The notes under the pieces are model-generated. The model had not been told where the DNA came from, ran no database searches, and saw nothing but the letters and a program-made list of their open reading frames with translations. This document shows, one piece after another, positions 51,934 through 61,433 of a stretch of DNA of 64,000 bases (position 1 is the stretch's first letter; each line of letters starts with the position of its first letter). Source of the DNA: DASUPK01 sp963831605 (lineage in GTDB: Bacteria; Actinomycetota; Thermoleophilia; Solirubrobacterales; 70-9). Location: NCBI GenBank assembly GCA_963831605.1, contig CAWHQR010000008.1:310001-374000 (forward strand), read 5' to 3'. Position numbers and translations under genes: made by a program.

Positions 51934-52697
51934 GCGGCGCGGCGATCGTCCTCCACCAATTCCGATTCGACCAGAAGGTCTTCTGGCGCAATCCGGCGGC
52001 CGTCTTCTTCACCGCGCTGTTGCCGCTGCTGTTCCTCTTCCTTCTCGCCACGATCTTCAAGGACACCCAAATCTCCGGGGTCGACGTCACGGGCGCCACC
52101 TACTACGTGCCGGCGATCCTCACGCTGGCGGTGATCTCCGCCACCACGGTCAAGCTGGCCACCAACCTGCCGACCGAGCGGGAGGCCGGGCAGCTCAAGC
52201 GCGTGCGCGGCACTCCGCTCCCGCCTGCCGCATTCGTCGCCGGGCGTGTCGGCAACTCCCTCGTGATCTCGGTGATCATGGTCGTCCTGGTCAGCGCGAT
52301 CGGCGCGCTGATCTATGGCGTCACGATCCCGACGAACACCCTGCCCGCGATGCTGGTAACGCTCGCGGTCGGGGCGTTCTCCTTCTCGTGCCTGGGATTC
52401 GCTCTCGCGGCCGCCATTCCCACGGCGGAGGCCGCCCCGGCCGTCACCAACGCGACCGTCCTGCCCCTCTACTTCCTGTCGGGAGTCTTCATCCCGCAGA
52501 ACGAGTTGCCCAACGGTGTCCTCAACTTCGCCGACCTGTTCCCGATCCGTCCGTTCTTCCAGGCGATGTTCACGACCTGGGACCCACACACGACCGGTGC
52601 CGGCTTCGAGTGGGGGCATCTGGCCGTGGTCGCCGCCTGGGGCCTGTTCGGCCTGGTGGTGGCGGTCCGCTACTTCCGCTGGGAGCCGAGGCGTTGA
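51930..52697 (+). CDS. ABC-2 type exporter permease
   Basis: 255 residues with six membrane helices in the ABC-2 pattern: a first helix after FFTALLPLLFLFLLATIF, the LKRVRGTPLPPAAFVAGRV coupling segment, and YFLSGVFIPQNELPNGVLNF before the last helix. It pairs with the upstream ATPase to export a small molecule or lipid; the substrate is unknown. The ATG overlaps the ATPase stop. Confidence 0.88.
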   Translation: MSGAAIVLHQFRFDQKVFWRNPAAVFFTALLPLLFLFLLATIFKDTQISGVDVTGATYYVPAILTLAVISATTVKLATNLPTEREAGQLKRVRGTPLPPAAFVAGRVGNSLVISVIMVVLVSAIGALIYGVTIPTNTLPAMLVTLAVGAFSFSCLGFALAAAIPTAEAAPAVTNATVLPLYFLSGVFIPQNELPNGVLNFADLFPIRPFFQAMFTTWDPHTTGAGFEWGHLAVVAAWGLFGLVVAVRYFRWEPRR

Positions 52698-52760
52698 CGC
52701 AGACCGCCGTCTCCCCTGTAATCTGAATCGGCAGGGACCGTCTCGTCCGACCGCACGCAG

Positions 52761-53126
52761 ATGCTCAATTACGCAGCCGCAAAAGTCTCCGACCTTGAAC
52801 GCAGCGGTGCGTTCTACGACTCGATCCTGGCCCCGCTGGGATGGCGCCGGCAGGAGGCGCCCGCGAACTCCGTGAGCTGGGGGTTGATCAAGGCGGAGTT
52901 CTTCATCGAGCTTTCGGACACCCAACGGCCCGGATATGGGCTGATCTCCTTCCCCGCGAAGAGCATCCCCGCGGTCAAGGCCTCGTTCGAATCCGGCTCC
53001 GCAAATGGGGGAGATCCGGTGGCGGAGCCCGGCAGCGCGGCCGCCTTCGGTCGAGGCACCTATTCCTGCCGCCTGACCGACCCCGACGGGTACCTGGTCG
53101 AGGTGTGCGTGTCGCACGAGCGCTAG
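52761..53126 (+). CDS. VOC superfamily (glyoxalase-like) protein
   Basis: 121 residues, one vicinal-oxygen-chelate unit with beta-alpha-beta-beta-beta repeats: KVSDLERSGAFYDSILAPLG, then YSCRLTDPDGYLVEVC at the C-terminal metal edge (Asp and Glu). The first-half metal histidine seems absent, so it may bind rather than catalyse. 41 bases before gap; probably separate from it. Confidence 0.72.
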   Translation: MLNYAAAKVSDLERSGAFYDSILAPLGWRRQEAPANSVSWGLIKAEFFIELSDTQRPGYGLISFPAKSIPAVKASFESGSANGGDPVAEPGSAAAFGRGTYSCRLTDPDGYLVEVCVSHER

Positions 53127-53166
53127 GTAATTTGAGTAGGGCAAACCCCGTCTAGGAGGACTTCAC

Positions 53167-54186
53167 ATGGCAGTCAAAGTGGGCATCAACGGCTTCGGGC
53201 GGATCGGGCGGAACCTCTTCCGAGCGGCCTACGAGGCGGGGTCCGATCTCGAGTTCGTCGCGGTCAACGACCTGATCGACAACGATCTGATCGCCCACCT
53301 GCTCAAGTACGACTCGATCCTCGGCCGCTTCCCCGGCGAGGTCGAGGCGACCGGCGACGGCATCCGGGTCGACGGCAAGGAACTGCGGATCCTCAACGAG
53401 AAGGATCCCGCCGCCCTGCCGTGGCGGGACCTCGGCGTCGAGGTCGTGATCGAGTCGACCGGCCTGTTCACCAAGCGCGAGGACGCCGAGAAGCACCTCG
53501 AGGCGGGCGCGAAGAAGGTGATCATCTCCGCGCCGGCGACCGATCCTGACATCACCGTCGTCCTCGGCGTGAACTTCGACGAGTACGACCCCGATAAGCA
53601 CAACATCATCTCCAACGCCTCCTGCACGACCAATTGCCTGGCGCCGGTGGCGAAGGTGCTGAACGACACCGTCGGGATCGAGCGCGGGCTGATGACCACC
53701 ATCCACGCCTACACCGCCGACCAGCGCCTCCAGGACATGCCGCACAAGGACAAGCGGCGCGCCCGGGCGGCCGCGATCAACCTGATTCCGGCCAGCACAG
53801 GCGCCGCCAAGGCGATCGGCCTGGTGCTGCCGGACCTCCAGGGGAAGCTCAGCGGCATGGCCGTGCGCGCGCCGGTGCCCACCGGTTCGGTGGTCGACCT
53901 CACCTGCGACGTATCGAAGGAGACCAGCGCAGAGCAGATCAACGCGGCGATGAAGGAAGCAGCCGAAGGCCCCCTGAGCGGGATCCTCGAGTACACGGAG
54001 GACCCGATCGTCTCGTCCGACATCGTCGGAGATCCCGCCTCGTCGATCTTCGACTCGGAGCAGACCCTCGTCATCGATGGGAAGTTCGTGAAGACCTTCT
54101 TCTGGTACGACAACGAGTGGGGCTACTCGAACCGGTGCGTCGAGCTCGCCGGGAAGGTGTTGCAGCCGGCGACGGTCGGTGCCTGA
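53167..54186 (+). CDS. gap: Glyceraldehyde-3-phosphate dehydrogenase, glycolytic
   Basis: 339 residues. NAD-binding VKVGINGFGRIGRNLFRAAY, catalytic C153 in SNASCTTNCLAP, and WYDNEWGYSNRCVELA. Converts glyceraldehyde-3-phosphate to 1,3-bisphosphoglycerate. A strong TAGGAGG precedes the ATG. First gene of a glycolysis operon gap-pgk-tpiA-gpmI; it overlaps pgk by eight bases. Only distantly similar to the ars-linked GAPDH at 20516. Confidence 0.96.
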   Translation: MAVKVGINGFGRIGRNLFRAAYEAGSDLEFVAVNDLIDNDLIAHLLKYDSILGRFPGEVEATGDGIRVDGKELRILNEKDPAALPWRDLGVEVVIESTGLFTKREDAEKHLEAGAKKVIISAPATDPDITVVLGVNFDEYDPDKHNIISNASCTTNCLAPVAKVLNDTVGIERGLMTTIHAYTADQRLQDMPHKDKRRARAAAINLIPASTGAAKAIGLVLPDLQGKLSGMAVRAPVPTGSVVDLTCDVSKETSAEQINAAMKEAAEGPLSGILEYTEDPIVSSDIVGDPASSIFDSEQTLVIDGKFVKTFFWYDNEWGYSNRCVELAGKVLQPATVGA

Positions 54187-55384
54187 CGCAGCGGCCTCCC
54201 GCTCGTTGACCAAGGCGAGCGTCAGGGACGCTGACGTCGAGGGCAAGCGCGTCCTGCTGCGTGCGGACCTGAACGTGCCGCTGGAGAGCGGCGAGGTCGC
54301 GGATGACACGCGGATTCGGGCCTCGCTTTCCACCATCGAGCTGCTCCGGGAGCGCGGAGCACGGATCGTCCTCGTCTCGCACCTGGGCCGCCCCGAGGGC
54401 CGGGACCCGAGCCTCACGATGGCGCCAGTGGCCAAGCGGCTCGGCGAGCTCCTCGGCACCGAGGTCAAGCTGGCTCCGGCGGTTGTCGGAAGCGAGGTCA
54501 ACGGGATTGCCGACGACCTCGAGACGGGGGAGATCCTGCTGCTGGAGAACAGCCGGTTCGAGGAGGGCGAGACCAGGAACGACCCGGAGCTTGTCGAGGC
54601 TCTGGCCGAGCTGGCCGAGCTGTACGTCAACGACGCTTTCGGCACCGCTCACCGGGCGCACGCCACGACGGAGGGGGTGGCGCATCGGCTGCCCGGCTAC
54701 GCAGGTCTCCTGCTGGAGCAGGAGGTCGCGCAGCTGACGGCGGTCCGTGACGACCCGAAGCGCCCCCTGGTCGTCGTCCTCGGGGGTGCCAAGGTGACGG
54801 ACAAGCTCGGCGTCATCGACCGCTTTCTCGGCTTCGCCGAGGGGATCCTGATCGGCGGGGCCATGTGCTTCAGCTTCTTCAAGGCGGAGGGCCGCGACAC
54901 GGGTAACTCACTGGTCGAGGAGGAGGGAGTGCAGGCGGCCAAGCGGGTGCTCCAGGCCGCTGATAGGAGCGACAGCATCCTCGAGCTGCCCGAGGACCTC
55001 GTTCTGGGCAAGAAGCTCGACGCCGGCACCGAGACGCGTGAGCTGAACGGGGTGGACGTCCCGGAGGGCTGGATGGGGCTCGACGTCGGCAGCAACACCA
55101 CCGCCAGCTTCTCCAAGCGGATCGCCGGCGCCGGCACGGTCTTCTGGAACGGGCCGATGGGGGCATTCGAGGTGCCGCCCTTCGATGCCGGCACGCGAGC
55201 GATCGCCCAGGCCGTGGCGACGGCACCCGGCCACACCGTCGTCGGCGGTGGCGACTCCGTCGCGGCGCTGCACAAATTCGGCCTGGCGGACTCCGTGGAC
55301 TGGATCTCGACGGGCGGGGGCGCCTCGCTGGAGCTGGTCGAGGGTCGCGAGTTGCCCGGAGTGGAGGCCCTGCAGGATGCCTGA
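54179..55384 (+). CDS. pgk: Phosphoglycerate kinase
   Basis: 401 residues: KRVLLRADLNVPLESGEVAD, LVSHLGRPEGRDPSL, YVNDAFGTAHRAHAT, and the C-terminal GGGDSVAAL with STGGGASLELVEG. It makes ATP and 3-phosphoglycerate from 1,3-bisphosphoglycerate. GTG 54179 is accepted because it overlaps the gap stop by eight bases (GTGCCTGA), the same arrangement as tpiA to pgk; a TTG at 54206 is the alternative. Confidence 0.95.
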   Translation: MPDAAASRSLTKASVRDADVEGKRVLLRADLNVPLESGEVADDTRIRASLSTIELLRERGARIVLVSHLGRPEGRDPSLTMAPVAKRLGELLGTEVKLAPAVVGSEVNGIADDLETGEILLLENSRFEEGETRNDPELVEALAELAELYVNDAFGTAHRAHATTEGVAHRLPGYAGLLLEQEVAQLTAVRDDPKRPLVVVLGGAKVTDKLGVIDRFLGFAEGILIGGAMCFSFFKAEGRDTGNSLVEEEGVQAAKRVLQAADRSDSILELPEDLVLGKKLDAGTETRELNGVDVPEGWMGLDVGSNTTASFSKRIAGAGTVFWNGPMGAFEVPPFDAGTRAIAQAVATAPGHTVVGGGDSVAALHKFGLADSVDWISTGGGASLELVEGRELPGVEALQDA

Positions 55385-56132
55385 CCGCACTCCCGTCCTG
55401 GCCGCCAACTGGAAGATGCACAAGACGGTCGAGGAGACCGAGGGCTTCCTGGATGTTTTCCTGGCCCGGGTCCCGGAATCGGAGGCCGAGGTCGTCATCT
55501 GCCCGCCGTTTCTCTCGCTGAGGGCCGCCGTCGATCTCTGCGCCCAGAGTTCCGCGCGCGTCGCTGCGCAGAACATGCACGATCAGACCGAGGGAGCGTT
55601 CACGGGTGAGATCTCCGCGCCGATGCTGGTGGAGATCGGCGTTGACGGCGTCATCCTCGGGCACTCCGAGCGCCGCCAGTACTTCGGCGAGTCCGACGAG
55701 GCCCTGGCCGGCAAGGTCCCGGCCGCGTTGCGCGCGGGACTCCAGCCGATCCTCTGTGTGGGCGAGAACGAATCGCAGCGCGACGCCGATGAGACGGAGG
55801 GGATTCTCACCCGGCAGATCGAGGCGGACCTCTCCGAGGTGCCCGACGACCAACTCGGCGACCTCGTGATCGCCTACGAGCCGATCTGGGCGATCGGCAC
55901 GGGTCGCACCGCGACTCCCGAGCAGGCGCAGGAAGCCTGCGCCCTGATCCGCGGCCTGATCGAGAACCGGTCCGGGGATGGGGCGGCCGCGATCCGGATT
56001 CTCTACGGCGGGTCGGTGAAGCCCGGCAACGCGGCCGAGCTGCTCGCTCTGCCCGACGTGGATGGCGCCCTGGTGGGCGGGGCGAGCCTCGACCCCGAGG
56101 ACTTCGCGGCGATCGTGGAAGCGACCCCCTGA
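55377..56132 (+). CDS. tpiA: Triosephosphate isomerase
   Basis: 251 residues from ATG 55377, overlapping the pgk stop by eight bases. Catalytic elements are complete: AANWKMHK lysine, H96 in GHSERRQYFGE, E168 in AYEPIWAIGTG, and the phosphate loop ILYGGSVKPGNA. Interconverts dihydroxyacetone phosphate and glyceraldehyde-3-phosphate. gpmI follows with no gap. Confidence 0.96.
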   Translation: MPDRTPVLAANWKMHKTVEETEGFLDVFLARVPESEAEVVICPPFLSLRAAVDLCAQSSARVAAQNMHDQTEGAFTGEISAPMLVEIGVDGVILGHSERRQYFGESDEALAGKVPAALRAGLQPILCVGENESQRDADETEGILTRQIEADLSEVPDDQLGDLVIAYEPIWAIGTGRTATPEQAQEACALIRGLIENRSGDGAAAIRILYGGSVKPGNAAELLALPDVDGALVGGASLDPEDFAAIVEATP

Positions 56133-57683
56133 ATGTCGCTCCCGCGCGGGCCGGCGGCCCCGCCGGTGCCCTCCCTGGCGCTCGTGATTCTTGACGGCTT
56201 CGGCCTGGCACCGGACGGCCCCGGCAACGCCGTGTCGCAGGCGAAGACGCCGAACTTCGACGAGCTCTGGGCCTCCTATCCCCACACGACTCTCTCCGCC
56301 TCCGGACGGGACGTCGGCCTGCCCGATGGGCAGATGGGCAACTCGGAGGTGGGGCACCTCAACCTGGGCGCAGGTGCGGTGGTCAAGCAGGACCTGGCGC
56401 GCATTGACGACGCGATCGCCGACGGCAGCTTCTTCGAGAACGAGGCCCTGCGCGCCGCCTGCGGCTCGGCGCGCGAGTCCCGGCGCGGGCGCCTGCATGC
56501 GATCGGGCTGATCTCAGACGGTGGGGTCCACTCCGGCTGGGAGCACATCGAGGCGATCATCGAGTTGGCGGGGGAGGAGGGAGTCTCGGACCTGGTGATC
56601 CACGCGCTCACCGACGGGCGGGACACCCTGCCGCACAACGGCGCCGGTTACGTCGAGGAGCTCGAGCGCTGGCTGCGGCATACGGGCCGGATCGGGACGG
56701 TGGGTGGCCGCTACTGGGGAATGGACCGCGACCGGCGCTGGGACCGGACGAAGAAGGCCTACGACGCGGTCGTGCACGCCAAGGCCCCTCGCGCCGACTC
56801 GGCAGTCGCCGCGATCAAGGCCGCATACGAGGAGGACGTCACCGACGAGTTCATCGAGCCGGTGGTGATCGGCGACTACGAAGGCGCCGAGGCCGACGAG
56901 CCGTTCATCTTCATCAACTTCCGCCCCGACCGCGCCCGCCAGATGACCAGAGCACTCGGTGAGCCGGACTTCGGCGAGTTCGACCGCAGCGGCGCCGATC
57001 CGTTCGAGGTGACGACGATGACCGAGTACCACCATGGCTGGCCCTATCCGGTTGCCTTTCCGCCAAAGGAGCCGGCGACCACGCTCGCGCAGGTGATCTC
57101 CGAGCGAGGCGAGCGCCAGCTGCACGTCGCCGAGACCGAGAAGTACGCGCACGTGACCTACTTCTTCGACGGGGGGAAGGAGGGGGAGCTGCAGGGCGAG
57201 GAGCAGCTGCTCGCCGAGTCGCCGCGCGACGTGCCGACCTACGACCACAAGCCGGAGATGAGCGCCGCCGCGGCCGCGCGCCTCTTCACCGACGCCTGGA
57301 GTGCCGACGGCTACCGCTTCGGGATCATCAACTTCGCCAACCCCGACATGGTCGGCCACACCGGTGTGATCCCCGCCGCCATCGCGGCCTGCGAGGAGGC
57401 CGATCGCCGGCTGGGCGAGGTCATCTCGGCCGTCCACGAGAAGGGCGGCGCCGCGATCGTCACCGCCGACCATGGGAATTGCGAGCACATGCTGGAGCCG
57501 GACGGGTCACCCAACACCGCCCACTCGACGAACCCGGTGCCGGCGATCGTCACGATCCCCGGAATCGAGCTGCGCGAGGGCGGGGTCCTTGCCGACGTCG
57601 CGCCGACCGCGCTCGATCTGCTCGACATCCCCCAGCCCGAGGCGATGACGGGCAAGAGCCTCCGCGTGTCCGGGTCCTCCTAG
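56133..57683 (+). CDS. gpmI: 2,3-bisphosphoglycerate-independent phosphoglycerate mutase
   Basis: 516 residues of the alkaline-phosphatase-like iPGM family: LVILDGFG with the first metal Asp, the catalytic serine in QMGNSEVGHLNLGAG, HALTDGRDTLP, NFRPDRARQMT, and FANPDMVGHTG and VTADHGNCEHML for the second metal. Mn-dependent conversion of 3- to 2-phosphoglycerate. The ATG directly follows the tpiA stop, with no separate ribosome-binding site, so it is translated by coupling. Confidence 0.95.
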   Translation: MSLPRGPAAPPVPSLALVILDGFGLAPDGPGNAVSQAKTPNFDELWASYPHTTLSASGRDVGLPDGQMGNSEVGHLNLGAGAVVKQDLARIDDAIADGSFFENEALRAACGSARESRRGRLHAIGLISDGGVHSGWEHIEAIIELAGEEGVSDLVIHALTDGRDTLPHNGAGYVEELERWLRHTGRIGTVGGRYWGMDRDRRWDRTKKAYDAVVHAKAPRADSAVAAIKAAYEEDVTDEFIEPVVIGDYEGAEADEPFIFINFRPDRARQMTRALGEPDFGEFDRSGADPFEVTTMTEYHHGWPYPVAFPPKEPATTLAQVISERGERQLHVAETEKYAHVTYFFDGGKEGELQGEEQLLAESPRDVPTYDHKPEMSAAAAARLFTDAWSADGYRFGIINFANPDMVGHTGVIPAAIAACEEADRRLGEVISAVHEKGGAAIVTADHGNCEHMLEPDGSPNTAHSTNPVPAIVTIPGIELREGGVLADVAPTALDLLDIPQPEAMTGKSLRVSGSS

Positions 57684-57699
57684 AACCTAGGCTGGGCCG

Positions 57700-58905
57700 G
57701 TGAGACAGGATCCGGCCAGGCTCAGCTTCGAGATCGAGGCGCGCGATGGCGAAGCGCGTGCAGGCCTGATCCAACTCGCCCACGGCCCGGTTCGCACCCC
57801 GGCCTTCGTCCCGCTGGCGACCAAGGGAAGCGTTCGCGGGCTCTCCTCGGCCGAGGTCGCCGACCTGGGCTACGAGATGGTGCTGGGCAACACCTTCCAC
57901 CTTCATCTGTCCCCGGGCGAGGAGCTGATCGCCGCCCGCGGCGGTCTGCACCGGTTCATGGGCTGGGAGCGCCCGATCATCACGGACTCCGGTGGTTTCC
58001 AGGTCTTCTCCCTCGCCCACGGCGGTGTCGCCGACGAGATCAAGGGCCGCCGGGGCAACACCCAGGGCGGTGCCAAGGTCAAGATCACGGAAGAGGGCGT
58101 GGCGTTCCAATCGCTGCTCGATGGGTCGGATCGCTTCCTCGGTCCCGAGGAGTCGATGGGAATCCAGGCGGCCCTGGGGTCGGACATCGCGCTCACCTTC
58201 GATGAGTGCACTCCCGCGCACGCCGACCGCGACTACACGGCGCGCTCCACGGAGCGAACTCATCGATGGCTCGATCGCTGCCTCGAGTGGCACGGCCGGG
58301 AGGGGCCAGCGGACCAGGCCGTGTTCGGGATCGTCCAGGGCGGGGTTCACGAGGACCTGCGCCGGCAGTCCGCTGAGTGGACGGCGGCGGCGGCGATCGA
58401 CGGGATCGCCATCGGCGGCACCCTGGGCCGCGACAAGGAGGAGATGTACGGCGTGCTCGGCTTCACCCTGCCCCTGCTGCCGGACGAGGCTCCACGACAC
58501 CTGCTCGGGATCGGCGAGATCGACGACCTGCTCGCCGGCATCGCACTCGGTGTCGATCTGTTCGATTGCGCGATCCCGACCAGGCTCGCCCGCCACGGAA
58601 CCGCCCTTGCGCCGAATCCCGAGGGCCGCTTCCGGCTCGACCTGACCAAGGCGACCTTCGCGAACGATGACTCGCCGGTCGTTGACGGATGCGGCTGCGA
58701 GGCCTGCACCCGCCACACCCGCGCCTATCTGCACTACCTCGCCCGCAACAAGGACCTGACCGGTACCCGCCTGCTCACCCTCCACAACCTCACCTATATG
58801 AGGTCCCTCGTCTCGGGCGCGAGGGCGGCGATCGGAGAGGGACGCTTCGGGGCATTCTCCGACACTGTCCTGGCCGGCGCATCGCCGTGGGCTGCCGCCG
58901 TATAG
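57700..58905 (+). CDS. tgt: tRNA-guanine transglycosylase
   Basis: 401 residues: TPAFVPLATKGSVRGLSSAE, ITDSGGFQVFSLA with the catalytic-site Asp, TPAHADRDYTARSTERTHRW, nucleophile region VDLFDCAIPTRLARHG, and the zinc site C-x-C-x2-C (CGCEACTRH) plus a later His. It exchanges guanine-34 for preQ1 in queuosine tRNAs. A TAGGCT box lies six bases before the GTG. No other queuosine gene is in the window. Tail-to-tail with the kinase gene, with no bases between. Confidence 0.94.
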   Translation: MRQDPARLSFEIEARDGEARAGLIQLAHGPVRTPAFVPLATKGSVRGLSSAEVADLGYEMVLGNTFHLHLSPGEELIAARGGLHRFMGWERPIITDSGGFQVFSLAHGGVADEIKGRRGNTQGGAKVKITEEGVAFQSLLDGSDRFLGPEESMGIQAALGSDIALTFDECTPAHADRDYTARSTERTHRWLDRCLEWHGREGPADQAVFGIVQGGVHEDLRRQSAEWTAAAAIDGIAIGGTLGRDKEEMYGVLGFTLPLLPDEAPRHLLGIGEIDDLLAGIALGVDLFDCAIPTRLARHGTALAPNPEGRFRLDLTKATFANDDSPVVDGCGCEACTRHTRAYLHYLARNKDLTGTRLLTLHNLTYMRSLVSGARAAIGEGRFGAFSDTVLAGASPWAAAV

Positions 58906-60093
58906 CTACTTCGTGTTGTCGTCGACGACCTGCTTGAGGGCGTCGATCTGGTCGTTCACGTTCTGCTTGACGACCTGATCAAGGTTGATCTTTCCGCCGC
59001 TGTTGCCCGAGGCCAGCACCACGATCGCGGCCACCACGGCGGCCAGCAGCAGGATCGCGATCAGGGCGAGGAGGTTCCGGGCAATCCGCGGAGCGCGTCG
59101 GCGACGCGGCTGCTGGGCCGGGGTCTGGCGCCCCCTCGGCTGCACCGGCCGGCGCTGCCGCTGGGTGCGGGTGCGCGGCATGTGGCGCGTGGCCGAGGTC
59201 GGCTCGCCGAGCACCCGGGTCTGCGCGGTGCGGACCGGCGATTCGCCGGTCAGCCCGCGGCGCAGCGCGTCGGCGAGCTCGCCCGCAGCGGCAAAGCGCC
59301 GCGAGGGGTCCGACTCGAGCGCGACCAGCACGGCATCGCCGACGGCCTCGGGCACCCCCTCGCTGTAGGAGCTGGGGTGAAGCGGCTGCTCGGACTGCTG
59401 GCGAACCGCCAGCTCGGCGAGCGAGGCGCCCTCGTAGGGCAGCCGCCCGGTCAGGAACTGGTAGAGCACGACACCGAGCGAGTAGACGTCCGAGGACGGA
59501 TTCGCCTCCTCGCCGCGGGCCTGCTCCGGGGCGAGGTAGGCGGCTGTGCCGACGACCGAGCCGACCTGTGTGATCCGGCTCTGCTCGGTCGCCCGCGCAA
59601 TGCCGAAGTCGGCCAGCTTCACCGTCATGTCGCCGCCGCCGGCCGGGCCCCCGATGATCATCAGGTTCCCGGGCTTGACGTCGCGGTGGATGATCCCGTG
59701 GCGGTGGGCGTAGTCGAGGCCGGCGCATGCCTGCACGCCGATCTCGACCGACGTCTCCGGATCCAGTTTGCCCTCGGCCTGCAGCAGCTGGGCGCCCGAG
59801 CGGCCCCGGACGTACTCCATGACGATGTAGTACTGGCCGCCGTCGTTGCCGGTGTCGTAGACCTGCACGATGTTGGGGTGGACGAGCTTCGCGACCGCCA
59901 GCGCCTCGCGGCGGAACCGGGCGACGAAGCGGTCGTCGTCGGAGAGGTGCTCGGCGAGGATCTTCACCGCGACGGTGCGCTCGAGGATCGTGTCGGTCGC
60001 GCGGAAGACAGTCGACATTCCTCCTGATCCCAGGCGGTCCTCGATCCGGTAGCGGTCAGAGATCAGCTCACCCTTGGGGCTGCGCGGGCTCAT
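58906..60093 (-). CDS. Membrane Ser/Thr protein kinase (PknA/B-like, no PASTA)
   Basis: About 395 residues. Kinase domain 15-275: RLGSGGMSTVFRA, K44 in VAVKIL, IIHRDVKPGNLM, LADFGIARA, GTAAYLAPEQARG. A basic Pro/Gln/Arg linker leads to one membrane helix (LLALIAILLLAAVVAAIVVL) and a short outer tail of about 40 residues instead of PASTA repeats. Activation-loop serine/threonines are present (SRITQVGSVVGTA). The ATG overlaps the stop of the lipoprotein gene (ATGA), so the two are coupled and the lipoprotein may act with the kinase. Confidence 0.92.
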   Translation of the reverse strand: MSPRSPKGELISDRYRIEDRLGSGGMSTVFRATDTILERTVAVKILAEHLSDDDRFVARFRREALAVAKLVHPNIVQVYDTGNDGGQYYIVMEYVRGRSGAQLLQAEGKLDPETSVEIGVQACAGLDYAHRHGIIHRDVKPGNLMIIGGPAGGGDMTVKLADFGIARATEQSRITQVGSVVGTAAYLAPEQARGEEANPSSDVYSLGVVLYQFLTGRLPYEGASLAELAVRQQSEQPLHPSSYSEGVPEAVGDAVLVALESDPSRRFAAAGELADALRRGLTGESPVRTAQTRVLGEPTSATRHMPRTRTQRQRRPVQPRGRQTPAQQPRRRRAPRIARNLLALIAILLLAAVVAAIVVLASGNSGGKINLDQVVKQNVNDQIDALKQVVDDNTK

Positions 60094-60590
60094 TGTCCCG
60101 GTCCGATCCCGCCAGAGGGATTGCCGATCGTGGTGCCCTGCGTCGAGGTGTTCACCGTCGTGGTCGGCTGCGTCTGGGTGCGAGTCGTGGTCGTCGTGGG
60201 TTGAGTCTTGGCGGTCGTGGTCTCCTGCGTCGTGGAGGGCGTGCTGGTGGTCGTCTCGGCAGTGGTGGTGTGGCCCTGGCACTGATTCGGATCGGCGAGC
60301 AGCACCTTGAGCTGGTTGGCCCCGTTGTTCAGGGCGGTCTTGACGTCGGAGTTCACTGAGGACGGCAGCTCCTGGATGTCGGCGATCAGATCGTCGGTCT
60401 TGTCAGAGGCGACGAGGCAGCTGCCAACCTGGACGTTGGCAGCGATCTCGTCGATCTTCGAGCTCAGGACGGCAGCCTCCTGCGGGGTCAGCGACGGGTC
60501 CGGGCTGCTCGATCCGCCGCAGCCCAGAATCCCCGCGGCGGCAGCCGCCAGGAAGAGGGCAAGCACTATCGGCCGGAGCGAATTCGGCAT
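60090..60590 (-). CDS. Lipoprotein with Thr-rich tail, coupled to the kinase
   Basis: 166 residues from ATG 60590. A signal with lipobox (LFLAAAAAGILGCGGSSS) is followed by a helical region (TPQEAAVLSSKIDEIAANVQ) containing two cysteines (SCLVAS and NQCQGH) and then a Thr/Gln/Pro-rich, probably disordered tail. Function unknown. A TAGTAT box lies seven bases before the ATG. As its stop overlaps the kinase start, it is a plausible sensor or partner of that kinase. Confidence 0.68.
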   Translation of the reverse strand: MPNSLRPIVLALFLAAAAAGILGCGGSSSPDPSLTPQEAAVLSSKIDEIAANVQVGSCLVASDKTDDLIADIQELPSSVNSDVKTALNNGANQLKVLLADPNQCQGHTTTAETTTSTPSTTQETTTAKTQPTTTTTRTQTQPTTTVNTSTQGTTIGNPSGGIGPGQ

Positions 60591-60646
60591 CGCGGCGATA
60601 CTAGCCGGGGCGTCTGAAAGGCCAGTTCTCATCCGTTTCGGCGCCA

Positions 60647-61384
60647 TCATTGGCCCACATAGAGGCGGTCGGCGAGCAACTCGGGGAGGCCAGCCTCCCG
60701 GATCGCCTCCGCCGCCGCGTCGATGTCGTAGCCCACGCGGTGATAGCCGGCCTTCCACTCGTCCGTGTCCAGCTCCAGCCACGCCGCGCGCGGATCGCCG
60801 TCGCGAGGCTGGCCCACGCTGCCGGGATTGAGCAGCCAGCGGTGCTCCGAGAGATCCATCACCCGGCCGTCCTCGGCCTGTCCGCCTCCGTCGGCGCCGG
60901 GAGGGCCGTCGGTGTCGGAGAACCAGAGGGCGACGTGCGAATGGCCGATGAAGCTCACCCTCGAGGCCTGCTCGGCGATGCACTCTCGGGCCTGGTCGAC
61001 CGCGAGCACGTACTCCCAGACCGGGTCGCGCGGGGAGGCGTGGTAGAGGCCGACCTCGTGCTCGGTGTTCTCCGGCTTCTGGGCCTTCAGAAAGTCGATC
61101 GTGGAGTCATCCGAGTTGGCGCGGGTCCACTCGACGGCCGCCGCGGCTGACGCCGAGAAGACCTCGGTGCTGATCTCCCCCGTGACGGCGAGATCGTGGT
61201 TCCCGACCAGGCTGAGCTCGCAGCGCTCGGAGACGAGCTTCGTGCACTCGTCGGGCTGGGCGCCGTACCCGACCACGTCGCCCAGGCACCAGCGGCGCTC
61301 GATCCCGGCCTCGTCGATCGCCGAGAGAACAGCCTCGAGCGCCGGCAGGTTGCTGTGGATGTCGGTGAGGATCGCGACTTTCAT
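60647..61384 (-). CDS. Metallophosphoesterase (YfcE/MPE-type)
   Basis: 245 residues with the full calcineurin-like metal set: DIHSN (DxH), GDVVGYG, GNHDLA, a later histidine (LYHASPRDP) and GHSHVALW, ending LLNPGSVGQPR. Family members hydrolyse phosphodiesters or phosphomonoesters; substrate unknown. It diverges from the M48 gene; the gap is about 50 bases. Confidence 0.88.
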   Translation of the reverse strand: MKVAILTDIHSNLPALEAVLSAIDEAGIERRWCLGDVVGYGAQPDECTKLVSERCELSLVGNHDLAVTGEISTEVFSASAAAAVEWTRANSDDSTIDFLKAQKPENTEHEVGLYHASPRDPVWEYVLAVDQARECIAEQASRVSFIGHSHVALWFSDTDGPPGADGGGQAEDGRVMDLSEHRWLLNPGSVGQPRDGDPRAAWLELDTDEWKAGYHRVGYDIDAAAEAIREAGLPELLADRLYVGQ

Positions 61385-61433
61385 GGGGTTCCGCTCTTAA
61401 GGACCCCCCAAGGGGGCGGTTTATCGTAGGGCG

